In this document: positions 1 to 9,296 of the stretch, one piece after another
Numbering within the stretch: the first letter of the stretch is position 1
How the letters are laid out: each line of letters begins with the position of its first letter
NCBI GenBank assembly: GCA_905221605.1
Contig: CAJNDS010002382.1
Location: 327,007 to 391,006 of the forward strand
Reading direction: 5' to 3'
Source: Symbiodinium natans
Lineage: Eukaryota; Sar; Dinophyceae; Suessiales; Symbiodiniaceae
Length of the DNA: 64,000 nt
Translations under genes and position numbers: made by a program
The notes under the pieces: generated by a model
Seen by the model: only the letters and a program-made list of their open reading frames with translations
What the model was told of the DNA's origin: nothing
Databases searched by the model: none

Positions 1-2555
1 GGCACGTGAGTCATATCGGCTATGGCATCTGTAAACCGACAGGATTCGGCAAGAACCTAAAATGCGCGCAGGCGTCTCGGAAGCTCGGGCTTTCTTTGTC
101 TTGCGCTTTCTCCCAGTGCACGCGACGCATTCACGAAGTGGAATATGACGCTTTTTCGCTGGTTTCTCAAACTGAACCGCGTAAAGATCAATCATAGCCT
201 CGCAAAGACCCCTTCCAGTTTTTAGTAAGTTTATGAGGCAGTTTCGTTCTTGGAACTGGCCTTCAGGTCAAATTACATGTTGTTGAAAGCACGAAGCCAG
301 TGACACACGAATGGAAACAGCTGACATGTGACTCCGGGCTGAAGAAAAGTGCGTAGTATAGAACATCGAACCTTAGATTTTCTTGCAAAAATGTGCTTAG
401 GGTCTTCTCCGTAGCCGCGAACCCGCACCAATGCTCTTTCGAACCCTGAAATCCAGCATCCCGAGGCACTGCACATGCCGAAGCCCATTGTTCTGCCACG
501 CCCCCATCCCTGCCCCTGGCCCTACCTGTCGCGGGACCAGAAGAAGCGCCGCGAGTGCACCGACGCTGCTGTCGCCTAGCAGGGGCTTAGGACAAGAGGC
601 GCTGCTGAACACAGCATGCCTTATGCAAGGTTCTCACCCCTCAAGTTTTGCTTGGGCACAACTACAAATTGCTTACCCGAAAAATACAAAATATTCTTCC
701 TTACTAGGGGTAATACAGGGATTATTCTTTTTATATTCTTTGTTCTTAAGCAAATAGCAGACAAGATCCCCTCCATCGCTCCCTCGCACCTGGAGCTCCC
801 ATGGCCGACTGGCTTGAAGCCTCGAACGCTGGTCTTCCCACAAGTTTAACCTTATTGGCGTCGAACCCAAAAACCCTGCAACAGACCTCAAAAGACACAG
901 AAGCAAACCAATGAATAAATTTGAGCTTACAGCCTGACAGTAATGAGAACAGGGCAGGATTAAAACAAAAATGCCAAAAAAAAACTGGGAAGGCTGGAAC
1001 GGCTCCAGCCTCAATGCTCATTATTCATGCCCGGAAGGAATGTGGGCAGTTCTCTGTCCTTGGGTTTAGAGATTTCCTACGGTTCGGACTTTATGGGTTT
1101 CGTAGTCGGAGTTGCGCCGATGCGCCGATGCATGGTGCAAGCAGGATCGTCTGAGCTGCGAGCAGCGGCCGTTGAACTCGTAGTCTCTGGACCTTGGCAA
1201 GACTTCAGCCTGCAACGCCCATACCATGGTTTCCTACAAGGCTTCAGCTGTCGTCAGGAGCAGCATTTTGCTCTTCAAAGCTGCCTGAGAAACGGTCTGA
1301 TGTCCGCCACTTTTGGCAAGCAGGTCTCCAGCATCACCAAGGAACTTATCCTATTTCACAATGCCTCAGGAAGTCTGTGTCGAGACTGACTCGGCCGCCT
1401 GGTGATGGCTTGCAGCTTGCGAGCAGGGGGGGTTCAGTCAAGGGCTTCTGGCTACGCGCTTCGGTTCTCAGGAGGTTCAGTTCACCGCGCGCAGGGTTTT
1501 GCCCGAGGTTGATATAATTGACGGATACCCATGCTGACTGATGTCAGGCCGAAAATGCAAGCCTGCAACGCGCAGGTTTCTGCCTCGAGCTCGCGCCAGA
1601 GATCCCGCAGCAACGGCAGCGAGAGGCCCTGGACGGAGTCCAAGCCACCTCCGCAAGGTCACCAGGCGATGCTCGAGAAGGTCCAGAGTCCAGAGGTTTT
1701 CCCATGTAAAACTCCCGTGCTTAAGGGCTTGTTGGGTTCAGGCACAGCTCATCTCTATACTGGTCCTCGAGACTGCGCATGATTCGGATTCCCACTCCAA
1801 GCAGCTGGTGCGCTGGTGCTTTGCAGCATGGTTCCGAAGGTGCCCCGCAGATCAAAATCGGGTTACTTTCGACTTCGCGTGACTCACAATTTTAGAACTG
1901 CCAACGTTGAGCGAATCCGTATGAAAAACTGCAGCCTGAGGTTGCGGGTTCTCCCGCACAAGTGCTGATCCGTTTGGGGCTGGTTCAGCGGCTCAGCTTC
2001 CCGGGCTTTGCACGCAACATGCCTAGAAAAGCATCTATCCTCGAATTGTGCAAGATGGAATCAATTAAGGCTATAGCTTAAGTTTATCGAAATCAGATGG
2101 AATCAGATGTCCCCTCGGCTCAACGCACGGGTTCAGCATCGCCAGGCCTTCCACCCGCTCGACATGCCGCTCGATCAGCGGGTGCTCCACCATGAGAGCG
2201 CCTGAAGTGAAAGGTATGCGGTTTCTCGGAGGGATACATGTTATTTCAAGCGAAACTTCTGTGCATCTCCACGTGAGCTAATGCTGTCATGTGCACTTCA
2301 ATATTCCTAAGCACCCTTTTGATAGGGTCTGGAAGCTCGTATAAGTCTGGAGTCTAGAGCCTTACAAGAGCATCGAGCACGTCCAGCATTTGCTGAAGAC
2401 TTCGTTCCCTACACATCTCCCTATCTCCATGTTGCGGCCCCAGTGGCCGGCACAGTCCAGTAGCGCTGCCTCACGTTCAAGCTCCTCAAGCACATCCTGC
2501 AGCAGTCTGTCACAAGCATGTAGCAGGATTCTGGTGGAACGGAGTCAAACTGGTG
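1..2555. other. Gene-poor left flank
   Basis: I find no reading frame here with a recognisable domain, no RNA gene and no clear repeat. Several overlapping frames of 60-160 codons exist on both strands, but they shadow one another and show no motif or biased composition. The last bases form the left copy of the retrotransposon target site. Exons of a distant gene cannot be excluded, because dinoflagellate exons can be under 60 bp. Confidence 0.6.
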
Positions 2556-2569
2556 TAAAGAGAATCTGC
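2556..2569. repeat. Target-site duplication, left copy
   Basis: TAAAGAGAATCTGC lies immediately before the spliced-leader relict and recurs after the A-rich tail at 9283-9296. The last one or two bases overlap the first bases of the leader, so the exact junction is uncertain by 1-2 nt. Confidence 0.85.
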
Positions 2570-2588
2570 CGTAGCCATGTGGCTCAAG
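2568..2588 (+). other. Relict dinoflagellate spliced leader (DinoSL) at the LINE 5' end
   Basis: The sequence reads G-CCGTAGCCAT-GT-GGCTCAAG. The published DinoSL is D-CCGTAGCCATTTTGGCTCAAG, where D is A, G or T. The match is complete except that the run of Ts is replaced by GT (one substitution and one deletion). It sits exactly between the target duplication and the LINE 5' UTR. DinoSL is added to nuclear mRNAs by trans-splicing, and relict leaders in genomic DNA mark sequences reinserted from processed mRNA. Its position therefore implies that the RNA copied into this locus had been trans-spliced. Confidence 0.85.
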
Positions 2589-2693
2589 TTTTCGGCCCAA
2601 GGAGTAGCCTGAGGGAAAGTTTCGGAGGTCTCAGCCTTCCTAGCCTGGTAGCCAGCCTAGGACAGTTTGCCCAGAGGTGCCTTCCTCTTAGCC
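2589..2693 (+). other. LINE 5' untranslated region
   Basis: About 105 bp between the spliced-leader relict and the first in-frame ATG of ORF1 at 2694. No internal promoter motif is recognisable. The short leader is what a trans-spliced mRNA would carry. Confidence 0.5.
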
Positions 2694-3578
2694 ATGGCCC
2701 CCCGCGAGTACATCTGTTGCAGTGGCAAAAGCTGCACAGGATGGATTTGGGCGGACAAGGCTCAGCCGCACATGCACTGCAAGAAATGCAGAACGCCCTG
2801 GGCAAACAGCATTCGAAAGGCGAGACAGAACTGGAGCCAGTGGAAGCCACAATGGCCCACAGTGGCTGAGGCAGCTTACTGGCAGCCGCCAAAGAAGCCC
2901 AAGCCTCCGAAGACACCACTGCCGAACAAGGTCCTGCAAGCCCTTGGAGTGGCATGGGACAATGTGCCTGAAGAGGTGCAAAAGAACCTCCAGGAGGCAG
3001 GGTACAGACCACCCAAGGCACAGGTCAAGGAAGAGGTGGACGACCTCACAGACCTGTGCCAGAAGCATGAAGCCGCCCTGCCGGAGGAGGTCAAAGCCTA
3101 CCTGAAAGGCCTCAAGGCCAGCCAGGAGGTGACGCCCTCCCAAGCTGCAAGCCAGGCCAGCCAGAGCTGGCAAAGCGCAGCTGGCAAGCTCAAGCACATT
3201 GCTGATCAAAAGATTGGCCTGCAGAAGCGCATCGACATGGCGAAGGAGTCATTAAGGCAGCTTCTACAAGAAATGATTGTGCTGAATGAGCAAGCTGAGA
3301 GGGCACAGAAGGCAGTCGAGGCAAGCGCAGGCCTACTCAAAGAGAAAGTCTTCTGCGAATCCGCTGCGGACATGGAGGTCGACAGCATCCTCCATGAACT
3401 GGGGGTAAGCCTCAATGAGGAGCAAGAGAAGAAACTCCATGAGATTAAAGCGGAGCGAGAAGCAAAGAGGCGTCGCACACAGGAGGGCCCCACCCCTCCG
3501 GGCCTTGAGGAGCACACCCAGGAGGGGATGCCTCCCGGCAATGCCAATGCACCGCCGGGGTTGGGCCCGGTGGCCTAG
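2694..3578 (+). CDS. LINE ORF1 protein, Cys-rich finger and coiled coil
   Basis: A 294-residue protein read from the ATG at 2694, whose context is gccATGg; the same frame is open further upstream but without an ATG. Cysteines at residues 8, 9, 14, 29 and 32 (CC-x4-C-x14-CxxC) could bind zinc. The middle is Lys/Pro-rich. Roughly residues 165-225 form a heptad-rich coiled coil, followed by a Lys/Arg cluster (EAKRRR) and a Pro/Gly-rich tail. In LINEs the first ORF usually makes an RNA-binding protein that multimerises by coiled coil; finger plus coiled coil fits that role by inference. It ends at TAG 3576-3578 and the following ORF2 is in the same frame, so the stop may be a natural divider, a readthrough site or a secondary nonsense mutation. 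Confidence 0.75.
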   Translation: MAPREYICCSGKSCTGWIWADKAQPHMHCKKCRTPWANSIRKARQNWSQWKPQWPTVAEAAYWQPPKKPKPPKTPLPNKVLQALGVAWDNVPEEVQKNLQEAGYRPPKAQVKEEVDDLTDLCQKHEAALPEEVKAYLKGLKASQEVTPSQAASQASQSWQSAAGKLKHIADQKIGLQKRIDMAKESLRQLLQEMIVLNEQAERAQKAVEASAGLLKEKVFCESAADMEVDSILHELGVSLNEEQEKKLHEIKAEREAKRRRTQEGPTPPGLEEHTQEGMPPGNANAPPGLGPVA

Positions 3579-4643
3579 GGACTCGGCGTGTGGGGCCTGG
3601 AGCCCCAAAGCAAGGGCCCCACAGAGCCAATGTGCGACCCCAGCCCAGGGCTGGAACACATGCTGCGAACTGCCCAGCAGTTCCTGGTTGCATGTGCTGA
3701 ATACTACAAGCGAGGTGCTCACATCAATCTACACGGGAAAAGATTGAGGGAGGCCTTGGGGAAACAACTTACTGCAGATAGCAGTGGTTGTGAGCCAGGC
3801 TGGCAAAAGCCCAGCCACTTTTGTCGGCCCGGAAAGGAGTCGCCAGAAAGCGTTCCGATCACAGGACCAAAGTTTTTCAAGCTGGACCTTACCGATGATG
3901 AGGCACCAGCAGACGACGAACAAATGACGCCACTGTGGGAGGTGAACCCTGATGGAAACCCTCTGGTTACCCCAGGCCCCCCCCCACCACAATGGCATGA
4001 TGAAGCCCAGAAGGTGAAACCTTCCCCCTGCAGCCCAGAAGAATTGGGTTCGGAGCTGACATGGCAGGAGGTGGTTAGCCTCCTGGAAGACCAAGCGAGC
4101 CCCTTCCAGGCGAAGGAAGCCACCCTTCTAAGCTTCATCGAAGCCCAAGAGGAGGTGATGGCGGAGGACTCCCTGGCCTGGGGTTGGTGCAGGATGGTCC
4201 TGCAAGCCCTAGAGCAAGGAGAGGATGTCACGGGGAAAGCCATCCAACAGGCAAAGGAGGTGATAACCTCTGAGCTCCCCAAGAGTGAGACGCCCCTGCC
4301 ACCGAAACAGGTGCTGGGCCAGCAGGAACGAGAGGAAGCCCTTGCGCATGGCGAGGGCACCGACTCAGAAGCGCCCAGCCATGAGAAGGTTAAACCTTCC
4401 GCCTCGCCTGACCAGTATCTCAGCATCATGAGCGCCAATGTCACCAGTTTCAACAACGGAGCGTTGGAGTGGGTAACCTCCTCCAAAGCCAAGGTGGTGT
4501 GTCTGCAGGAAACCCACCTCACACCGGAACTGCTGCATGGAAGGCGAGCCACGCTGCAATCCCTAGGATGGGATCTATATGCTGAGCCGGTTTCTTGTTG
4601 GACAAGGGCACAAGGTTGGGGGGCACTGCTTGTGCCTTTCCTA
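3579..4643 (+). pseudogene. LINE ORF2 part 1: N-terminal extension and start of APE-type endonuclease
   Basis: This frame is open straight after the ORF1 stop; the first 830 bp encode an acidic, Pro-rich extension with no recognised domain. From about 4417 the protein enters an endonuclease/exonuclease/phosphatase fold: SIMSANVTSFN, then VVCLQETHL with the catalytic Glu codon at 4509-4511. These match the first two conserved blocks of LINE endonucleases, which nick the target DNA. The frame runs on to a stop at 4710-4712, but the homology continues one frame back from the A5 run at 4643-4647. The simplest explanation is a one-base insertion in that run. It does not make a canonical -1 slippery heptamer, so programmed frameshifting is less likely. 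Confidence 0.8.
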
Positions 4644-5540
4644 AAAATAGCGGCGTGTGGCAAAAAGCCACCTACCAATGCAAAGGGGCGGGCTACACAG
4701 CCGTGGGTCTGAGACAAAGAAGGTGGGACTACACGATTGTGTCCCTCTACCTGAGGGACACGGAAGGCCTGAATGGTCCCACAAATGCAGAGGTGCTATC
4801 CTCTCTGGTGGCGTTCGTAAGAACCCTCCCAGAGCCCTGGATCATCTTGGGGGACTGGAACCTGGACCCGACTGAAGTTCAGGACACAGCGCTGATTCAG
4901 GTGATGAGGGGGAGAATGATAGCCACTGGAGAAGCTACTTGCAACCATGGGGCGGAGCTGGATTTTGGGGTAGTAAGTAGGAGCCTGGAAGCCCTGGTGG
5001 AGTTGTCTGCTACCTGGGCAGTCCCGTGGAAACCACATGCAGCCTTGCACCTCAAAGTCAAGGACGGTGCCAGCGAATGGAAATCCTGGAAACTTCCCCA
5101 GTTCCCGAAACTCACAGCAGACCTCAAAAACCAGGAATGGCACGAGGTCCAACCCTCCCATTTCGCCATAATGGACAGGACCTGTGCCCACGAAGACCAG
5201 AGCACCTGGCAGCTGGCGACCTGGGCGGCCAGCCTGGAGCACTGCCACGAAGCTCCGAGGACTGGCAGAGGGTGGTGTGTGCAGGCCCAATGGGGACCCT
5301 TAGTCTTGCAGCGCCCCTCCACTGCCCCCAAAGGCTCTGAAGTGGGCTGGTGGGCACGCATGGCCAGAATCCTGGAAGAGGTACCAGCCTCCCAGCAGCA
5401 CCTACCGGACCTAGGCACTCTCCAAGACTGCCAAGATATTGCTGAAGGTACTGCCTTCCTCACAGAACTGTACCGGCAATGTTCAGAAACAACACCACAG
5501 TGGCGGTCCTTGAGTGTTGTGGCCAGACACAAGGAGGCGG
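4640..5540 (+). pseudogene. LINE ORF2 part 2: rest of endonuclease and linker
   Basis: The endonuclease continues: YTIVSLYLRD, then IILGDWNLDP (catalytic GDWN block, Asp codon 4853-4855), AELDFGVVS, and a terminal KPHAAL block where family members carry the SDH-type active-site His. Together with the preceding piece this is a complete set of APE-type motifs. After about 5070 the frame encodes a Trp- and Glu-rich linker without a named domain. Between about 5521 and 5560 the homologous frame shifts by +1 into the reverse-transcriptase piece. Confidence 0.8.
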
Positions 5541-6745
5541 CCCCTCCAAATGCAGAGAGCCAAGGAGCAGCAGGCCCAGTACAAGGACTGGCTCCAAGGA
5601 TTAGCGAAGGGGATGAGACCTCTCTACAGTTCTCTCAAGAAGAGTGAGAGAGTCCTGGATAGGCCCTTCCAAAACCTCCCAGGCGAAGAGCGCCCAGGGG
5701 CCAGGAGGAAGCAATGGGTCGCTATTTGGGGAGAGGTAGAAATTTCCCCCCCGATCGGCCAGACCCTACTGGATGCTGCAAAGTCCTCCCCGCTGTTTAA
5801 AATAACAGCAGACGTGCTTGAGACCATCCTCAAGAATGTGACAGACAAAGCAGGAGGTCTTGATGGGCTCACCTATGCTGCCCTCAAAAACCTCCCTGGG
5901 CCGGCCTATGAGCAGCTCACCCAAGCCCTGAACTTGGCTGAGGCCACAGGAGTGGCGCCACAGCATTGGCAGGCGCACCATGTGGCCCTCCTGCCCAAAA
6001 ATGCTGACATAGAAAGGCCCATAACCCTCACATCCATCACCTATCGGCTTTGGTGCTTCTGCAGAGCACAGGTCGTCAAGAAGTGGATGCGAGAAACTGC
6101 AGAGCAGTTCCCATGGGATAAAGCCTCTGCGGGTAACACTTGTCTAGAAACAGGCATGCAGAGACTCCTGAGAGGAGAGGTTAGCCGCGCAGCTAACAAG
6201 CATGCCTGTGCGGTCCTCCTGGACCTGCAGACTTTCTATGACAGTGTTAACTGGACCAAATTGGAGGAGCGGATAGTGGCGACAGGCTTTCCGCCAGCTA
6301 TAGCCCTCCTGGTCATGCAAGTCTACCGGGGAACGAGATATCTCGTGGCAGAGGATCTCCTTTCGGAAGGGATCCTCCCTGCGAGGGGCATCCTAGCAGG
6401 GTGCCCTTTCGCAACAATGATGGCCAGGGTTTACCTCCAGCCAATAATGCAAGAAGCCGCTCAGCTCCACAGTATCACCGCCCTAGACACCTGGGTGGAA
6501 GACATTGGAGCGGATTTCGAAGCACGACATCCTGAGCAGGCAGCGTTTGCGGTCTATGAAGGTTACAAAACCCTTCGCCGGCTTCTGGAAGGTAGCGACC
6601 TCCGTTTGTCCCTGAAGAAAACAGGCTTCCTGTGCACCACTGCAGAAGCCAGGAGGGAGCTGCAGAAGCTGCGCAAAGATGGGGACCCGGCTATCTGTGA
6701 CAGCATGAAGGATTTAGGCCTGGACTGTGCCCTGGGTCGGGTCCG
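5535..6745 (+). pseudogene. LINE ORF2 part 3: reverse transcriptase
   Basis: Reverse-transcriptase blocks appear in the right order: GLDGLTYAALKNLPG, VALLPKN, RPITLTSITYRLW, motif A LLDLQTFYDSVNW (catalytic Asp codon 6222-6224), GILAGCPFATMMARVYL, and motif C as TWVEDIGAD (6486-6515), then LSLKKTGFL. Motif C is normally [YF]xDD; here Tyr is Trp and the first catalytic Asp is Glu (codon GAA 6498-6500) while the second Asp (6501-6503) is kept. That change would be expected to weaken polymerisation and may mark a dead copy. Homology leaves this frame near 6725-6745 (+1), although the frame itself stays open to 6896. Confidence 0.88.
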
Positions 6746-8796
6746 GAGGGAAGAAGTTAAAACAACTGAGAGTCCCGGGTGTGCCGGCCAAGGTCCGCCT
6801 CTTCAGGGGAGGGGTTGCCTCCGTCCTTACTTGGGGCCACCAAGCCCAGGGAATGCCGCCCACCCGGAGACAAAAGCTCCGGACTGCCTTGGCTGAGCAG
6901 TGTGGCAGACAAAAAATGGGCAACCTGGAGGTGGCTCTGTCCTCTGTAAGCGACAGGTACCAAGACCCGGGTGGCACGCTGATGGTCCAACAAGTTGAAG
7001 CCTGGTTCCAGCTCAAGAAAAGGTGGGCCGGCAAAGAAGACCTGCTGGAAAGAACCTGGGGCCTTACAGTCCAAAAACTGGAAGAAGCCAGCAGCCGGTG
7101 GCAAATGGTTAAGGGCCCTCTTGCAGCTACCGTTGCATACCTGCTCGACCTGGGTTGGCAGCCTAGAGACAGTGATGAGTGGCTGGACACCCGGGGCGCC
7201 AGGCACACCATGTACACCCCACAGCAGGAGCAAACTTATCAGGAAGAAGTAGACCGCCGCATCGCCACCGGCCTCGCTGCTCCTGAGCTAAAAGGGGGAA
7301 TAGATTGGACAGTAGGGAGGAAACTGTTGGGGGGTTTTTTGAAAGAAGGGCGAACCACGAAAGCAGCTGCCCTGAGGTGTGTTTGGCAGGGTGCCCTGGT
7401 GTGCAGCCAGAACTCTGCCGTCAAGGTGTGCCCCCGGTGCCACCAGGAAGCGGACTGGGAGCATGTGCTCTTGGATTGTGCCTGGTGGGAGGCCCAGAAC
7501 TGGGAGCTACCAGCATGGTTCCAAGAAGGCAGGGCCCAAGGCCCGCGATCGCTGTGGACCAGGGGCCTCCCGCCCAAACCCGAATGGCAGGTACCACCTC
7601 CCCAGGAAGACAACCCCATCTTTTTGGGCATTTGGGCTGACAAAGAGCCCCTCAGTGACCCGGAGCTTGTTTATGGCACAGATGCTAGCGGTGGCCCTTT
7701 CACAGCAGACCCGAGACTCCGGAAGGTAGCCTATGCAGTGGTAGCCTGCAAAAAGCAGGGCCAAGACTGTGTCCAGGTCGGGGCAATCGTCGGCCAAGTC
7801 CCGGGACCACAGACGGTATTTCGGGGTGAGATGTATGCAGTTTTGCAGCTGGCCCGTTATACCGAAGGCCCTATTGACACGACACTAGACTGCCTTGGTG
7901 TCCCGAAACGAGTCCGCAGCCCAAAGTCGGGGAAAACCCACGGTGACATCTGGTGGGAGCTGCAAGCCACGGATGTCAACCGCCTCAAGATGAAATGGGT
8001 TCCGTCCCATGTTTCAGAGGAGGAGTTCCTCCGGAAGGTTGGTGCGGGAAACTCGTGGAGACAGCAGGTCAATGACCTGGCAGATAAGCTGTGTGGGGAA
8101 AAAGCGGCCGAGCTGGCCCGCCCTGATGCCCGGGCAGCCAGTCAGTATCAGGACCATTGCAGCAAAAAGGCCCAAGAGTTCCTGGCGAGCAGGGCTGAAA
8201 AGATCCTCACCGTCACCGCTGTAGGGGAAAATCAGCACCCAGTGTATAAGGTCTTCCTGCAGGAAAAGCAGGCTCGCAAGAGCAACGAGGCCACCTCCAG
8301 GCCCTGCAAAAAGCGCATTGGCTCCAACATAGGGAGAGGCCACATCACCACCCAACAGGAATGGTTCCAGGAGCTGGTCCGGACCAAACCTGTGCATGCG
8401 TGGGAATGGGAAGGTCTCAACCTCCGGTGTGCTCAGTGTCAACTTAAACTCCTGCACACAAAGAACCGCAAAACCTTGGAAGCACTGGCAGCGCACCAAT
8501 GCACACACCAAGGCAGAGTGACGGTTGAAGGGGTACATGTTACACATGTTTTAAAACTGCTAGGGGACAGACAACTGTGGGTCTGCGAAGGTTGTGGTGG
8601 ACAGTTGTCCTTGAAGACAAAAAATGTTTCGCAAAAACTTTCAGTTGCATGCAGTTTTAAAAAGGACCCCAGGTGCAAGGCGCAGTTTAAGCCCGAGCCA
8701 ACCAATGCCATCCGCAGCCTCTTTCAGCAGGTGCAAGGGACAGCCCAAGTTGCAGCAGACCCCCTGTGCAAAATCCCTGAAGGCACCGGCAGCTGA
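6740..8796 (+). pseudogene. LINE ORF2 part 4: zinc knuckle, RNase H and Cys-rich tail
   Basis: This is the C-terminal part of ORF2. At 7429-7481 a CPRCHQ...EHVLLDC motif (C-x2-C-x8-H-x4-C) resembles the zinc knuckle that follows the thumb in many LINEs. RNase H follows: YGTDASGG (first catalytic Asp codon 7681-7683), FRGEMYAV (Glu codon 7828-7830), TTLDCLG (third acidic residue), and KWVPSHV...NDLADKL (His and last Asp), so all four acidic positions are present. The last ~170 residues hold two more Cys clusters (CAQCQ...HQC and CEGCGG), perhaps nucleic-acid-binding fingers. It ends at TGA 8794-8796. Confidence 0.85.
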
Positions 8797-9282
8797 AGCA
8801 ACTTAGGAGGTTGCGTCCTCCCAGTGAGGATAGTGAAGGTCATCCTCGCTACCAGAGAAACCACCCCTGACCGATCCCCTCTAACAGCCTGCACAGAGTG
8901 CACCAAAGGCCTTGAGGGACCTTTTGTCAGGAGGTTCCAAACCTCCCATGAGGTACCAGCCTCTGGTAGCATCCCAAGAGGATGATAAGCTGAGGTTCAT
9001 CCTCGCTGCCAGAGAACACCCCTGGCCGATTTCCTCTCACGGTTTGCACCCATTGCACCAGAAACCCTGAGGAACGTTTTGCCAGGAGGTTTCATTCCTC
9101 TCATGAGGTACAACCTCTGGTAGCATCCCAAAGAGGATGGTAGCTTAGGAGGAGGTGTTTTCCTCCCCCTGTACTATAAGGCCAAGAGGGCCATCAGATG
9201 TGCCGGTACAGAGGCACGGTTTTCACAACCCAAACACCAAGAAGGTGGATCGCATTTGTTCGCTCAACTCGGAGAAAAAAAA
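8797..9282 (+). other. LINE 3' untranslated region with internal duplication and A-rich tail
   Basis: Two diverged tandem copies of a unit of about 157 bp start at 8841 and 8998 (CATCCTCGCT... to ...CCTCTGGTAGCATCCCAA). Each holds short complementary GAGG/CCTC blocks that could form hairpins. The element ends in GGAGAAAAAAAA at 9271-9282, a short A-tail, directly before the right target duplication. Confidence 0.75.
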
Positions 9283-9296
9283 TAAAGAGAATCTGC
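9283..9296. repeat. Target-site duplication, right copy
   Basis: TAAAGAGAATCTGC, identical to 2556-2569. The next bases (9303-9312, TAGCCATGTG) also match part of the spliced-leader relict at 2572-2581, which may be chance or microhomology used at the insertion. Confidence 0.85.

Larger units (their letters stand above)
2556..9296 (+). mobile_element. Full-length LINE-type retrotransposon with spliced-leader 5' end
   Basis: A non-LTR retrotransposon of about 6.7 kb. It is bounded by a direct repeat TAAAGAGAATCTGC (2556-2569 and 9283-9296, identical over 14 bp), has a short A-rich tail ending at 9282, and its 5' end is a spliced-leader relict. It encodes ORF1 (Cys-rich finger plus coiled coil), then endonuclease, reverse transcriptase, RNase H and a Cys-rich C-terminal tail. 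This order and the A-tail plus target duplication are those of LINE-class elements that move by target-primed reverse transcription. The copy is not intact: one in-frame TAG separates ORF1 from ORF2 and three frame changes split ORF2. The near-complete domains and preserved target duplication suggest a fairly recent insertion; sequencing indels could explain some frame breaks. Confidence 0.9.

Noticed and set aside
4640-4650. Programmed -1 frameshift in the LINE endonuclease
   Set aside because: CTAAAAAT in this frame is not a proper slippery heptamer. A single-base insertion in an A run is simpler, and two other frame breaks occur in the same ORF.
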